The position numbers and the translations under genes were made by a program. Below the pieces are notes generated by a model. The model ran no database searches, was not told where the DNA came from, and worked only from the letters and a program-made list of their open reading frames with translations. Positions 33,360-44,205 of a DNA stretch of 64,000 nt are shown here, piece after piece. This DNA is from Juglans regia. Lineage: Eukaryota > Streptophyta > Magnoliopsida > Fagales > Juglandaceae. The first letter of the stretch is position 1. Each line of letters begins with the position of its first letter. The DNA is taken from contig NC_049907.1 in NCBI RefSeq assembly GCF_001411555.2, positions 30,957,001-31,021,000 on the forward strand, written 5' to 3'.

Positions 33360-34877
33360 GGCAGTCTCATTCTTCACGGAATTTTCATTCCGCAAGCCAG
33401 TTTATGGGAGGAAATCAAGCAAGCCGCAGCGACAGATCCGTACATCAATTCACGGGGTCGTTTGGCAACTGACCAGACCAACGAACCATACAAATGGCGT
33501 CACGGGCTACTTCTCTTCAAAGACAGGGTTGTCATTCCAGATGACAGAGCCCTACGCGGAAAACTGCTGCATGAACTACATGATACCAAGATGGGCGGAC
33601 ACTCCGGCGTCTTACACACATGCAAACGATTGAGACAGGAGTTCTATTGGCCAGGCATGCATAAATCAGTCCAAGAATACATCAAAGCGTGCGAGGTATG
33701 TCAGAAGGTCAAAACCAAAACACTAAATCCCGCAGGACTCCTTCAGCCGTTGCCCGTTCCGTGCAGAGTGTGGGACGGGCTGAGTAAATCAATTATGGTG
33801 GTTGTCATCAGGCTGAGTAAATCAGCTCATTTCCTTTCATTAACCCATCCATTTACTGCTAAAAACGTGGCGGATAAATTTGTCGAAGGAATTGTTAAAC
33901 TCCACGGAATGCCCCAGTCCGTGATTAGTGACCGAGATCCAATTTTCATTAGTAAATTTTGGCAAGAATTCTTCAAGATGTCGGGTACTAAATTGCAGCT
34001 CAGCTCCGCAAACCACCCCCAGACCGACGAACAAACGGAGGTAGTAAATCGCTGCCTTAAACAATACCTGCGCTGTTTCGTGCACCAGTGGCCCCGCAAA
34101 TGGAGTTCTTATTTACCTTGGGCAGAATACTGGTACAATACCACCTATCATAGTTCTACAGGGATGACGCCATTCCAGGCACTATATGGCAGGCTGCCAC
34201 CTGCCATCCCCTCGTATACAGAAGGGCTATCTCCCGTTCACGAGGTCGACCAACAATTACTCAATCGAGATGAACTGCTCCAACAACTCAAGAGTAACTT
34301 GGCCAGCTCAGTTAATCGCATGAAGCAAATCGCAGACCTCAAGCGGCGGGATATTTCGTTCGACATTGGCGAACGGGTTTTGTTGAAGCTCCTCCCCTAC
34401 CGTCAACAAACAGCTTTCAAACGAGCTCATCAGAAATTAGCTACTCGTTTTTACGGGCCCTACGAAATCTTACAGAAATGTGGTCCAGTGGCGTACAAAT
34501 TAAAACTACCGGAAAGCTCACGCATCCATCCGGTGTTTCATGTATCGTTACTTAAACAATACCGCGAGAATGACGGCCTTAAAGAGCCACCGCAGACAGC
34601 GTTACCACCCATCTCAGATGAAGGAGTTGTTGAACTCGAACCGCAAGCAATTTTGGACACTCGCTGGATCAAGCATGGAGGACAACTTCTAGAAGAAAGC
34701 TTAGTGCAGTGGAAGCATCTGCCCACGAAAGATGCCACCTGGGAACCAACTGCGGCATTACTAGATAAATTCCCGCATACAATCCTTGAGGACAAGGATC
34801 CGCTGGTTGGGGGGAGTAATGATAGGCCACGTCGTCCAGTAAGATTCCGTAAACCAAATCCCAAATATTTGGGATGA
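33360..34877 (+). pseudogene. Reina-like integrase and chromodomain-like tail, first Asp deleted
   Basis: In frame with RT after one TAG. The H-H-C-C zinc region is clear (HDTKMGGHSGVLHTCKRL, ACEVCQKVKT). Near 33770-33810 the text jumps from PCRVWDGLSKS to IMVVVIRLSKSAHF. The segment that normally has the first catalytic Asp (DFIEGLP type) is gone, and VVVDRLSK reads VVVIRLSK. The other two acidic residues remain (VISDRDPIF, QTEVVNRCLKQYL). GPYEILQKCGPVAYKLKLP, HPVFHVSLLKQY and a chromodomain-like end (ILDTRWIKHGGQLLEES, ATWEP) follow. The stop at 34875-34877 lies 57 bp inside the 3' LTR. Confidence 0.92.
34805..34819 (+). promoter_or_regulatory. Polypurine tract of the Reina-like element
   Basis: GGTTGGGGGGAGTAA directly precedes the 3' LTR start. 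It is also coding sequence for the end of Pol. Confidence 0.8.
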
Positions 34878-35352
34878 TCTGGTACGTGAAGAAGGCATGC
34901 AGTGTGACTGGGTCAGTGAGCATTTAAGCATGAAGCGCGCATGAAGTGCCCACGAGCGTAGTGAGCATGACTGGGTTAGTGAACAATTACTCATGAAGCG
35001 CGCATGAAGTATGCACGAGCGCACGAAGCGGATGAGAAAGTCTTCAGTAGTTACACAGTAACATTTCCGTTAGTTTCATTCTATTTTTAAGTTCTGTTTT
35101 ATTCTGTTTTATGCTCTGTTTCATGAGCAGTATTTTCGGTTCTTAGTCCGCAAGTCAGTCCGCATTTTCGATTCTTAGTCCGCAAGTCAGTCCGCAAGTT
35201 TCCTTTTATTGCGGTGTAATTCTGCTATTTAAGCAGAAGAGAATTATGAATGAGGCATCGAATATTGTTGAGTCAAATTGTGGTACATTCTCACCTGAAG
35301 AGAACAACTATCTTAGCATATTTATTTTATCCTCTGTGTTTGGGACCTATCA
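34820..35352 (+). repeat. 3' LTR of the Reina-like element, 533 bp
   Basis: It matches 29912-30463 apart from about 15 substitutions and three short length differences, chiefly one missing 18-bp repeat. It also encodes the last 19 residues of Pol. Confidence 0.93.
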
Positions 35353-35357
35353 ATTTA

Positions 35358-35702
35358 GTACTTTATACTTCTTAACATGATTCTTTCCAGTTTCCATTAA
35401 CAATCAAATCATTCTTGACAAAAATATTTTGACCATTTGGTATGTAAAGAAGCAAAGTGTAGTAGGATTTTTTTTTTTAGTTTTACAGTGTGACACCCTA
35501 CCTAATTTTGATTTTAAAAAGAAATAAACTATAGTTCGTTCCTTTCCTTTTCTTTCTGGATGCACTTAGCACAACTAGGGGTTGGAGATGAAAAGAAAGG
35601 AAGTGCATTTTTAGACTCAAGTTGGTGTGAAATGCCAATATACACTAGCCAACGAGAGTCTGCTGCATCAGCCTCTCATTGGTTTCCAAATAAATCGAGT
35701 AT
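35358..35702. other. Unassigned spacer
   Basis: No gene seen. TGTGACACCCTACC at 35490 resembles the first bases of some LTRs, but no LTR body follows. GCATTAGC-like text and AT runs fill the rest. Confidence 0.35.
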
Positions 35703-37617
35703 GAGCATTGGTAGTGAAGTGGTTAAAATTTGAATAGAGATCAACTCACTTTTCTCACTTTAGTTAACCACTTTTCATAGACATTAAATAATAAACTCTC
35801 TAAATCTATTTTTATTTCATTAAAATATTTATATCTAAGCTTCATTTCTATTTTTTAATTATCAAAACAATTGGAATATTTATTCCATATTAAAAAAATC
35901 ATACAAATTAAAACACGACATTTTCTGATAAATATATTTTTCTGACATTCATATTATTCCAATGGTCATATTTTTCTTAAGGCCGTATGATTTTTTAATG
36001 GCCATATCCTTCCAACGGTCTTATTATTCTAGCAAACATATTCTTTTAACGGCCATGTTTTTCCAATGGTTATATTCTTTCACTATAAAACATGAAAGTT
36101 CCCCCAATAGTTTTATTCACTTCAATACAAGTTTCTCTGTGAAATCATTTTTTTTTCTCCCAATAGACTGCTCTTTTTTTTTTGCAAAATTACACTTCTC
36201 GATTCAAATTATGATGAAGAAATTGAGATAGTGGAAAATTTTATTATGGAAGAAGAATGATCAACTTCACATTCTCGTCCTAAACAATCACAAAGATTAA
36301 TCAGGCGTGATCAATTGCAAGCCCACCAGAATCTTTTTCGCGTCTATTTTGCTGATCTGTCAATCTATCATCACAAATATTTTCAAATGAGGTTTCGAAT
36401 AAGTCGTTCTTTTTTCGCATCCAATCTACATTGGAAGCCCATGAATCTTATTTTGTCCAAAGAAGAGATGGTTCTAGAAAGCTCGATTTCTCTTCCCTTT
36501 AAAAGATTACAGATGCTCTTAGAATGCTTGCATATGGTGTTACAACTAATTTTATGGATGAATACTTGAAGATTGGGAAGACTTATGCATTAAAAGTAAA
36601 AAATTGTTTGTTAAATCAATAATTTCAAATTTTTATGAAGAGTACTTAAGGAAACCCAACAATAATGATATTGCCAGATTGCTCACAGCTGGTGATAAAC
36701 AATGATTTCCAGGTATGTTAGGGATCATAGATTGCATGCTTTCGAAGTCAAAGAATTGTCATACTTCTTGGCATGGTATGTACTCTAGTCATATCCATGA
36801 ACCAACAATTATTTTAGAAGTAGTGGCTTCCTAAGATCTGTGGATTTTGCACACATTTTTGAGTTACCCAAGTCTCATAATGATATAAATGTATTAGATA
36901 AATCATTTATATTTTCTGGCCTTACTCAAGGGAGTACTCCGTATGTCAACTAGACAATTAATGGTTATAACTATGTAATGAGGTACTACCCCACTGTTAA
37001 CATATATCTGCAATGGACAACATTTATTAAAACCATCCCAGCTCCCCAAGGAAACAAGAAAAAACAATTTTCTACAACCTAAGAGTCAACGTGGAAGGAT
37101 GTGAAGCATGCTTTTGGTGCGCTTCAAGCACAATTTGCAATAGTTTGATCATTGAAACACTCAATGATATTATGATGGTATGCATATTTTTATATAATAT
37201 GATCATTGAAGATGAACAAGTTAACAATGGATTTGAAAACTTTGAATATGAACAACTCAATGAAAGCCACATGAGCAAGTGTCACTCAGCCCTACAACTG
37301 AATTTAGTGAGTTTATTCAATGTCATTATGATATTAGAGATAGGAAAATCCATTATCAACTCCAAACATACATCGTCAACCACTTATGACAACTATGTAG
37401 CGAAGCATAAGATTTTGTCATGTATGATTGTATTAATGTTTTATTTTTTCTTTGCCATATCATTTCCTTGTCTTTTTTCCGAAGAGTGTGTAACTATTTC
37501 TCTTGTGCAAAGAATGTAGTATATCTTATTTTTCATTTACTCAAATCATGCAATACTCTTTTGAATGATTATTCAAAATGCTAATAATTCTTGTTTATAT
37601 TTTTCATTGTTCTATAA
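35703..37617 (+). mobile_element. PIF/Harbinger transposase element, right end cut off
   Basis: The left end GAGCATTGGTAGTG at 35703 resembles the GAGCATTGACAATG ends at 11795 and 12363. It is followed by subterminal repeats of CCAACGGTCATATTT-like words (about 35957-36080), a TATA-like CTATAAAA near 36083, and a decayed transposase (36246-37440). The right end is not present. At 37618 another LTR starts, so that LTR was inserted in this element and the remainder should lie outside the window. Confidence 0.75.
36246..37440 (+). pseudogene. PIF/Harbinger DDE transposase, broken
   Basis: The first part (RRDQLQAHQNLFRVYFADL, FQMRFRISRSFFAS) is the usual N-terminal helix-turn-helix-like region. 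After a frameshift near 36545 come MDEYLKIGK and FYEEYLRKPNNNDIARLLT. The catalytic core follows: GIIDCML (first Asp, about 36725), SWHGMYSSHIHEPTIILEVV, LPKSHNDINVLDKS (second Asp, about 36880). Then PAPQGNKKKQF, KDVKHAFGALQAQFAIV and LYNMIIEDEQV (last acidic residue, about 37210) appear. At least four stops interrupt; three look like CAA to TAA or CGA to TGA changes. The enzyme would cut GAGCATTG-type ends. The copy is dead. Confidence 0.85.
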
Positions 37618-40600
37618 TGTGATAACCTGGACTTAGCTAGACTTTTATCTATATTTTCGTTGTCTAAATTTTTATTTTATCAAGGGCCATGAATTAGGCA
37701 TAGAGTGATTAAGACCTTGGGCCTCAATATTAGGCATCCAAAGCCCAAGAGAAGGGCCACTTAAGCCCTTGCATTTTTGGCCAACTAGGTGGGCTTAAGC
37801 CCAAAAGCCCCAATGGAACATAGGTCACGCCCAACACCATGTGGCTTGTGCCACTGGTCGCGCATACATAGTCCATGGATCTCGATGTGATAGTGGGATA
37901 AGGGAGAGATAGTAGGGTTTAGGAAGGCCAAGGGAGGCTTGCACGTCTACCCTAGTGACAAGCCATTGGACTTACCACATGTCATCCATGCATGAAGGAT
38001 TCTAAAAGTTAATCATGAGATTCACCTGGGGAGGCCAAGGGCCACTCGGCCAACATGCCTCATACTCACCAAGGAACCCACCTCAAGCCATTTGTAATTT
38101 TGAAGAATCCCAAGAGATCTACATAGGGAAGTGGTGCATGGGAAGACTAAAGGGCTGATTTTCCTAAGGATTACATGGGGAACACCAAGAGGCATTCAGA
38201 TTTCTAAGCCACACGCCCACCCAAGGGCATTTTCAACCCACTATGCATTTGTCACTCATTTATTGGTGGAAGAAAGGTTCTAGAAGATTTGCCTTAGGGA
38301 CATGGAAAAGGCATCACACGAAATTATACTTCTAACCATAGATTTTCGGCTACCCTCACCCAACCACTACCCTCACTTGCCACATGTCATCCTTTGGACA
38401 TTCTAGAAGGCTTGGTAAAAGGAAGAGACACCTAGGAAACACGCAAAAAGGGAGAGGAAAAGATTTTGCATGGGGAAAGGAGAGAAGGGGGCGGCACCTA
38501 GGAGAAGCTCCACACGCCAGTGCCACTTGGCATGCATGCACACTTACACTCCTTCTTGGGAGGATGAAGGGGCTCCGAGTCTTTTTACGTTTCTACACAT
38601 GAGGTTCATTGAACCTGGATGTTTTAGAGAGGGGCAAGAGAGACTTTTAGGCTAACCTAGGGCAAGGCACACGCCACTTTCCAAGGTGGCCTTTGCACTT
38701 CCCAAACCACCCAATGGTGAAGATTTCATATTCAAGTGGAAGAAGGCCATGCCACATGGCCAACATGCCTTTGACCAACCAATCGGATTCATGTGATAAC
38801 CCAAAACTTGGTTAGAATTACATCCATGTTTGTTTTCATTGCCTTTTTAGTATTTTAGGGCCATGAGAATATGTCTAGTTGGACTTAAGCCTTGGTTTTG
38901 TAAAATAGCAACTGAAGCCCAAAAGAAGGCCAACTAAGCCAAGTAAGTTTCGGCCACTATAGGAAGCCCAAGCCCAAAAAAACCCTAGATGCATTTGGCC
39001 TATGATCCAAACCCTTGCCACTAGTTCCATGTGTCACACATGAAAAGCACTATGTACCTAGTCATAATAGTGGGCTAGGGGGGGCGGGGGGGGAGAGAGG
39101 AGTGTTTGGGAAGCTAAAGGAAGGGCTTGCACACCTACCCTAGTGGGTATGCCACTTGTCATTCATGCTAGAAGCCTTCTAGAAGTCCAAATGACAAGAT
39201 CACCTAGGGAAAATCAAGGGACATTCGGCCAAACCCCACTTACACACCAACACCATGGCCTTTGGCACAATTTCGAGTTCCAATGTTGATGCTCATAGAA
39301 AGTGGTGCCTAGGGAAGATAAAAGGGATGTTTTCAAGGGATTTGCATGGGGAAATCAATGGGACAAAGAGGGATTTTGAATTTTGCTTACACTCAAGGTT
39401 TTCTTTAGATTTTGTCACATTTCATTCATGCAATGAACTTCTAGAACAAAAGAGGAAGGGACTTTTGCACAAAAGACTACTCTACCCTCAGAATTTTGGC
39501 CACCACACTCACAAGTACACTCTCACTTCCCACTTGTCACTTAGGTCACAAAATGGACCAATGGCATATGGAAAGTCACCTAGGAAAGAAGCAAAGGAAG
39601 ATGAAGAAACAACTTGGGAAATGAGAAGATAGTGGGTGGCAAGAAGCATGGCACACGCCCATGCCAAGTGTCACTAATGCAAATGTTTGTTTGTTGAGAA
39701 AAGGAAGAGGCATAAGGTGGTTTTACACTTTTACCCTAAAGGAGCTATACATTTGGTTAAGAAGTGGAAGAGGCATAAGAGGGAATAGAGGGTTTCGGCC
39801 AAGGGGGAGAACCCCACATGTCACCCACATGCATATACTTTCCCAATGCAATCTAGTGATGGGAACTCCAAAGGTCATTTCAGCTAAAGAGAAAAAGGAA
39901 GAAGAAAAATGCCACTTGTCACACACGCAATAGTTCTCAAGCAACCAATGAGGGAAGGGGAAAAATTCTATAAAAGGGAAAGAGAGTCACACGCCTAGGG
40001 CTTTTCTTCTTGGCTATTTTTGGATTCTTGCATGTGCTCTCATCTTCTCCACACTTTCTCACACCTTCACTTGAAGATTCCTCACTTTCTCTCATTTTCT
40101 TTCCATCCAAACAAGAGAGGCTTTACTCAAAGAGGATTCTTGGCACTAGCAAGGAAAAGACACGGTGATGACTCAGTTTGTCCTTTATTTTCTTCACACA
40201 CAACACATTTTCAATTCAAGAAGAGATGAAAATCTCTAAAGGGTTCGAATATGGTGAAGCATACACGATTTCAACACTTTTTCATGTGAAGCAAACTAGG
40301 GTTTCCTAGAAATGTTTGGAACCGAAAATGGAGGGCACAAATCCTCTATGTAATCGACCACTCTTAAGTATTATCACAATATTTCTATGATTGGGATAAG
40401 CACATAAGGAAAACGAAGGGTTTCTTGACTCCAAACTCTAGAAGCTGAATGGTCTAGCCCTAGTGGTAACCCTATAAACCCTTACACACTCAAGAACACA
40501 GATTAAGGTTTTTAGAACCCTCATTCTAACTACTTATATTTCGATTTACAACTTGCTATTTGTTTTGTTACGTGGATTTTTGTAAGCATAAACTCAATCT

Positions 40601-41814
40601 AGTTTGACTAACATACGTATATGCTTATGTAAATCTTTTATTTCATTCTCATCTTTGAATGTTATTCTATGTCTTTGCTTGGTTGAATCTATTGCTTCGA
40701 CCTGTATAATGTCATGAGAAGATGCCATATGTTTCAGATCTATGATGAAAATGCCATAAATCACATGCTTATGTTTCAGTTTTGCTTGTTGTTGTGTTGA
40801 TATGTCATTCATCTTGAAGTTTCGACTATTGTGATATTGTATGCTTCGAATTCCTATGATGCTACCATGATTTTATGTTAAATCCATCTATGCCATGACT
40901 TTGTTTAATATGGTTCAAGTATGGAACGTGTTAAGTGAAGATTTCCTATGATTACATGCGTTAGAAGTTTCGGCCATGACATTTCTGTTTATATTCATGA
41001 AGTTGTTTTGGATGTTTCACATGTCCCATGTTAACATGCCATGATTTGAATATGTTATGATCAATGAGTTCATGCACGGCATCTCATGTGTCACATGTCT
41101 AATATGAAAAAGGGTTACGTCTTAAGTCTCATATCACTTGCATATGGGTACAAGTTTTTTCAAAGAAAAAGAAAAGTGTCAAAAATGTTTTGTCATAACC
41201 CCAAATGCTAGGATGGGGGATTGTCCTAGTGGAACTCCTCTGTCCACTCTGGAGTGCTTAAGAATAGAGTAGTAACTCTTGAGTTGACAAAGAACCATTA
41301 GCGTGCCTCAAATGGGTCTTTTTTGAAAAGATGCTAGAGCGAGGTAGCACCTAATGCTAGTGGGTGCCATGACTAAGGCAAGTAACTCGACGAAGTACTG
41401 TCGTGTTATTATGATATGAATATGTTTAAGACATATTAACCACGGTGTACGGACCGTTGGTGGTGCCGTAACTAGCAGGAACACGCGGTGCATAGGGGAA
41501 CCGTGATTATCCACATGTGTTATAATAACAAGGCAATGAGCCTACATGGTATGGATCACATGATTTGAATAATGTGATATGATATGATATGATACGATAT
41601 GTTTCGGATCACGTGATTAACAAGATATGAAATGATGACAAAAGAATGTTTTTCTGAAAAGTCAAAGAATTCTATTACATGTTTTTTGAAAAAGGTCAAG
41701 TGCATAAGTCAAGTTTCTGGTCATGTCATGTGTGAAGTAGATGTTCACACATGCATTCCACAATTTGCCACTTGTATGCTTATGTTAATCATTATATATT
41801 GTGTGTTTACTTGT

Positions 41815-41876
41815 TGAGATTTCTCAAAATCTCATTGTGGTAGTTTCTACTACCATTCCCCCAATCAGAATGGTAG
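41815..41876 (+). other. Tandem LTR hairpins (family of 38792-42507)
   Basis: First stem TGAGATTT with AAATCTCA (41815-41834, loop CTCA). Second stem CTACCATTC with GAATGGTAG (41850-41876, 9-nt loop). GGTAGT at 41839-41844 can instead pair with ACTACC at 41848-41853. A CAG acceptor-like site follows 12 nt later. The layout equals that in the unrelated-looking LTRs at 52187 and 62322. Confidence 0.65.
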
Positions 41877-41894
41877 AAGTTGTGACAGACATAG

Positions 41895-42101
41895 ATGACA
41901 AAGCACAAGAGGACCAAGGTGCCCCAGATCAGGGAGGAAGTGCCCAAGACTGACGAGAGCTCCTCTGAGCCCTCTCTTTTGGATAGAATTGAGAATTTTG
42001 AACAACTTATTTCTGAAGCCTTGCAGTTCATAGAGGAGGCCAAGAGGTTGAAGAATAGGGACAAAGACCACTTCCTAGAGAAGAGAAAGAAGCTGGATTA
42101 A
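41895..42101 (+). other. 68-codon charged ORF inside the LTR, after the CAG site
   Basis: It opens a few bases after the acceptor-like CAG at 41886-41888. The product would be highly charged, with a helix-forming stretch (LLDRIENFEQLISEALQFIE, EEAKRLKNRDKDHFLEKRKK) that looks coiled-coil like. The corresponding position in other LTRs of the window also holds short acidic open frames. It may be a fossil exon, a leader peptide or chance. Not annotated as a gene. Confidence 0.3.
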
Positions 42102-43366
42102 GAAAGATTTTTTAAGGAAAAAAAATGGGACCACAGGAAATTGGAACATTTTGTGGAAGATGGACATGACTTGAAGTTACTTTTGTGGAACAATATTTTG
42201 GTTGGTCCTGTGTTTTGGGAAAAAGAACATGTTCATCCTTTTGGGTACATTATGAAATGAAATCTTTTGATAATTGCAATGTTTGGGTTATGCATAGTCT
42301 ACGATACCATGTGTTAAGGCAATTACTTTAGGTGTTGCCTAGTTTCACATGAATCATTGATATTCAGCTACATTATTTATTGCATACTGCTAGTTTACCT
42401 AAGAGCATTGCATATTATCTGTCATATACAAGGGGTATGTAGCCATGTGTTACATGTCCCGGCGTTTCGATCACCATCCAATCTCAAGCGGAGGCTGGGG
42501 TGCCACAATTCATGAGGAGAGAAGGCTATAAAAAGGCCATAAGCCACATGCCCATGCCTTTTCCTTCTTGCCATTTTCAGATTCTAAGCATTTTTCTCTA
42601 CACTCTACTTCTTTGCACAACACAATGGATTTTCTCACACTTTCCTTCTAACCAAACGATGACCATACACTCTCCACTCGCAAGGAAGGACACGGCTCTA
42701 AGCTAAGAAGGAACCTCACGGTGAGATTCTTTCTCAAGCACATGAGATGAAAATCTCGAGTGAGATGATCATTTAGAACATTTGCATGTTCTAGATGGGC
42801 TAATTATAAGATCAAGAGCTAAGGAGATCAAGGAAGCAATGTAATGATTGGTGCAATCCACTTGGGACGAGTCTAGCAAGAGCCAAATATTCAAAATAGG
42901 CTTGAAAGAAGGAGATCCAATGATCATCTACGTGATACAAGCTATGGAAGAGTGCAACATAAATTATGTCTTATTTCTTATGAACTAGGGTTTTTGGGAA
43001 GGCCTTGTGTAACACCCCGTTCCCGAAAAGACATTTTAGAATTTTCGAGGAGCCAGTGTGCTACTACTAAACTTAAATATAAAAAGTTTTTCCTTTTTAA
43101 CAACGCGCCAGATACGAAAGAATTCCATAAAATAACAAACTTCAATAAATACTGAAAATTTAAAATAAAGTCTGCGGAAGCATTTATTAAAAAAATACAG
43201 AAGTCTTATGTGCTTATCAAAATAATTCATTTAAACCATAGAAATAATCATAGCAAAATCTGTCTAGGTCTCAGCCTTGTCTCCCGGAGTCAAGTCCTGT
43301 CCTGCAGTCTCATCTTCATAAATGTCATCACCTGGGGGGGTTTAAAAACATGAAAACAAACTAAAA

Positions 43367-43381
43367 TGAGTCGAATACTCA
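43367..43381 (-). other. LTR hairpin before acceptor-like CAG (solo LTR 43007-45723)
   Basis: TGAGT pairs with ACTCA over a 5-nt loop, preceded on the minus strand by GTTGCTTAT as in the other LTRs (GCTTACTGAG, CTTATTGAG). The CAG lies 33 nt further. Confidence 0.5.
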
Positions 43382-44163
43382 ATAAGCAACACATCATACA
43401 GTAAACATAAATAAACATAAGGTGTCTTGGAAAGCGTGCGTATTCAAAAATACATGCATAAATAACATGAGCATGAACATTAACTTATCTTTCACTTATC
43501 ATAGGCCGTTACCCACTGTTGACCCCCGTGAGTTAGGGTTAGCGAATCTAAAAAGATTCCGATTCCGCCCGTGGCCGCGGGTTGTGGAATCCATACATAA
43601 GGAAGACAATACTGGGTGCACTACCAGCATGCACGACCTGGCAATGCAATATGCCCATAACATAGGTACCGTTTTCATATCATAACATAGGCCGTTACAT
43701 ATTTTATCAAATCATACTTGCATACTTGTCATTTCATAGATTTCAAAAGAAATCACATACATACTTGTCATATCGTATCATAGATTTCAAACGAAATCGC
43801 ATTCTTTCATAAACGTCGTGATACATGTTTCATCGCATAAAATCATGATTTTTCATAAATATTTTACGAAATAACTCTCTCCTAAAATCATGCATTTCCT
43901 AAAATAATTTTATGAATAATCTTTCACTTAAAATTATGCATTTTATAAATAATTTTATGAATAATCTTTCACATAAAATCATGCATTTCATAAATAATTT
44001 CATGAATAATCTTCCACAAATAATCATGACTTTTTCATAATTTTATCATGTTTTGGGTACGTAAAAAGGGGCTTCCAATAAAGGGCATACATGCATAATA
44101 TCTTTTATAAAAAGACAAACAGCTCACTGTACATAAGCGTAAGGATATGATCATGCTACTTAC

Positions 44164-44205
44164 CTTGCAACGCTAAACCACTATTTTCGGTACGAAATCG
44201 GTCGC
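44164..44205 (-). other. Micro-exon-like unit in LTR, 42 nt
   Basis: On the minus strand TTTATTTTTATAG, a near-ideal plant acceptor, precedes GCGACCGATTTCG. The unit ends GCAAG|GTAAGT. It aligns in position and starting bases with 17762-17818 and 57341-57401. Confidence 0.55.

Larger units (their letters stand above)
29912..35352 (+). mobile_element. Ty3/gypsy chromovirus (Reina/Tcn-like), full length, 5441 bp
   Basis: TGATAGGCC at 29912 and GACCTATCA at 35352 are the ends, with the 5-bp duplication ATTTA (29907-29911, 35353-35357). LTRs of 552 and 533 bp, a degenerate primer-binding site, Gag with a zinc-finger-like motif, protease, RT, RNase H, integrase and a chromodomain-like tail follow in order. 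Lineage within chromoviruses is inferred from the short LTRs and the CSNCNERFTAGHKC knuckle, so it is tentative. Pol is broken by one frameshift, one TAG and an integrase deletion. The LTRs remain very similar. Confidence 0.94.
38792..42507 (+). mobile_element. Solo LTR of the same family (copy b), 3716 bp
   Basis: TGTGATAACCC at 38792 and GGTGCCACA ending at 42507, with duplication ATTCA at 38787-38791 and 42508-42512. A TATAAAAG box at 39969-39976 sets plus orientation. It shows a GTAAGC donor-like site at 40582, a hairpin pair at 41815-41876, a CAG acceptor-like site at 41888 and then a 68-codon Glu/Lys-rich ORF (41895-42101). No gag or pol text occurs, so it is a solo LTR. It is inserted into an older LTR of its own family. 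Confidence 0.9.
37618..42765 (+). mobile_element. LTR of a large-LTR family (copy a), interrupted and truncated
   Basis: Starts TGTGATAACCTGG, preceded by TATAA (37613-37617). Its first 1174 bp match the start of the solo LTR inserted at 38792. After that insertion it resumes at 42508 with ATTCATGAGG, then a TATAAAAAG box at 42527 and leader text parallel to 39960-40230. At 42766 the sequence changes to the LTR of element E1. E1 was thus inserted here, and the rest of this LTR should lie beyond the window. No ORF of note. Confidence 0.72.

Noticed and set aside
33827..34099. Minus-strand ORFs within integrase
   Set aside because: Shadows of the plus-strand integrase frame.
35490..35702. Start of another LTR (TGTGACACCCTACC)
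   Set aside because: No LTR body, end or duplication could be found before the Harbinger element begins.
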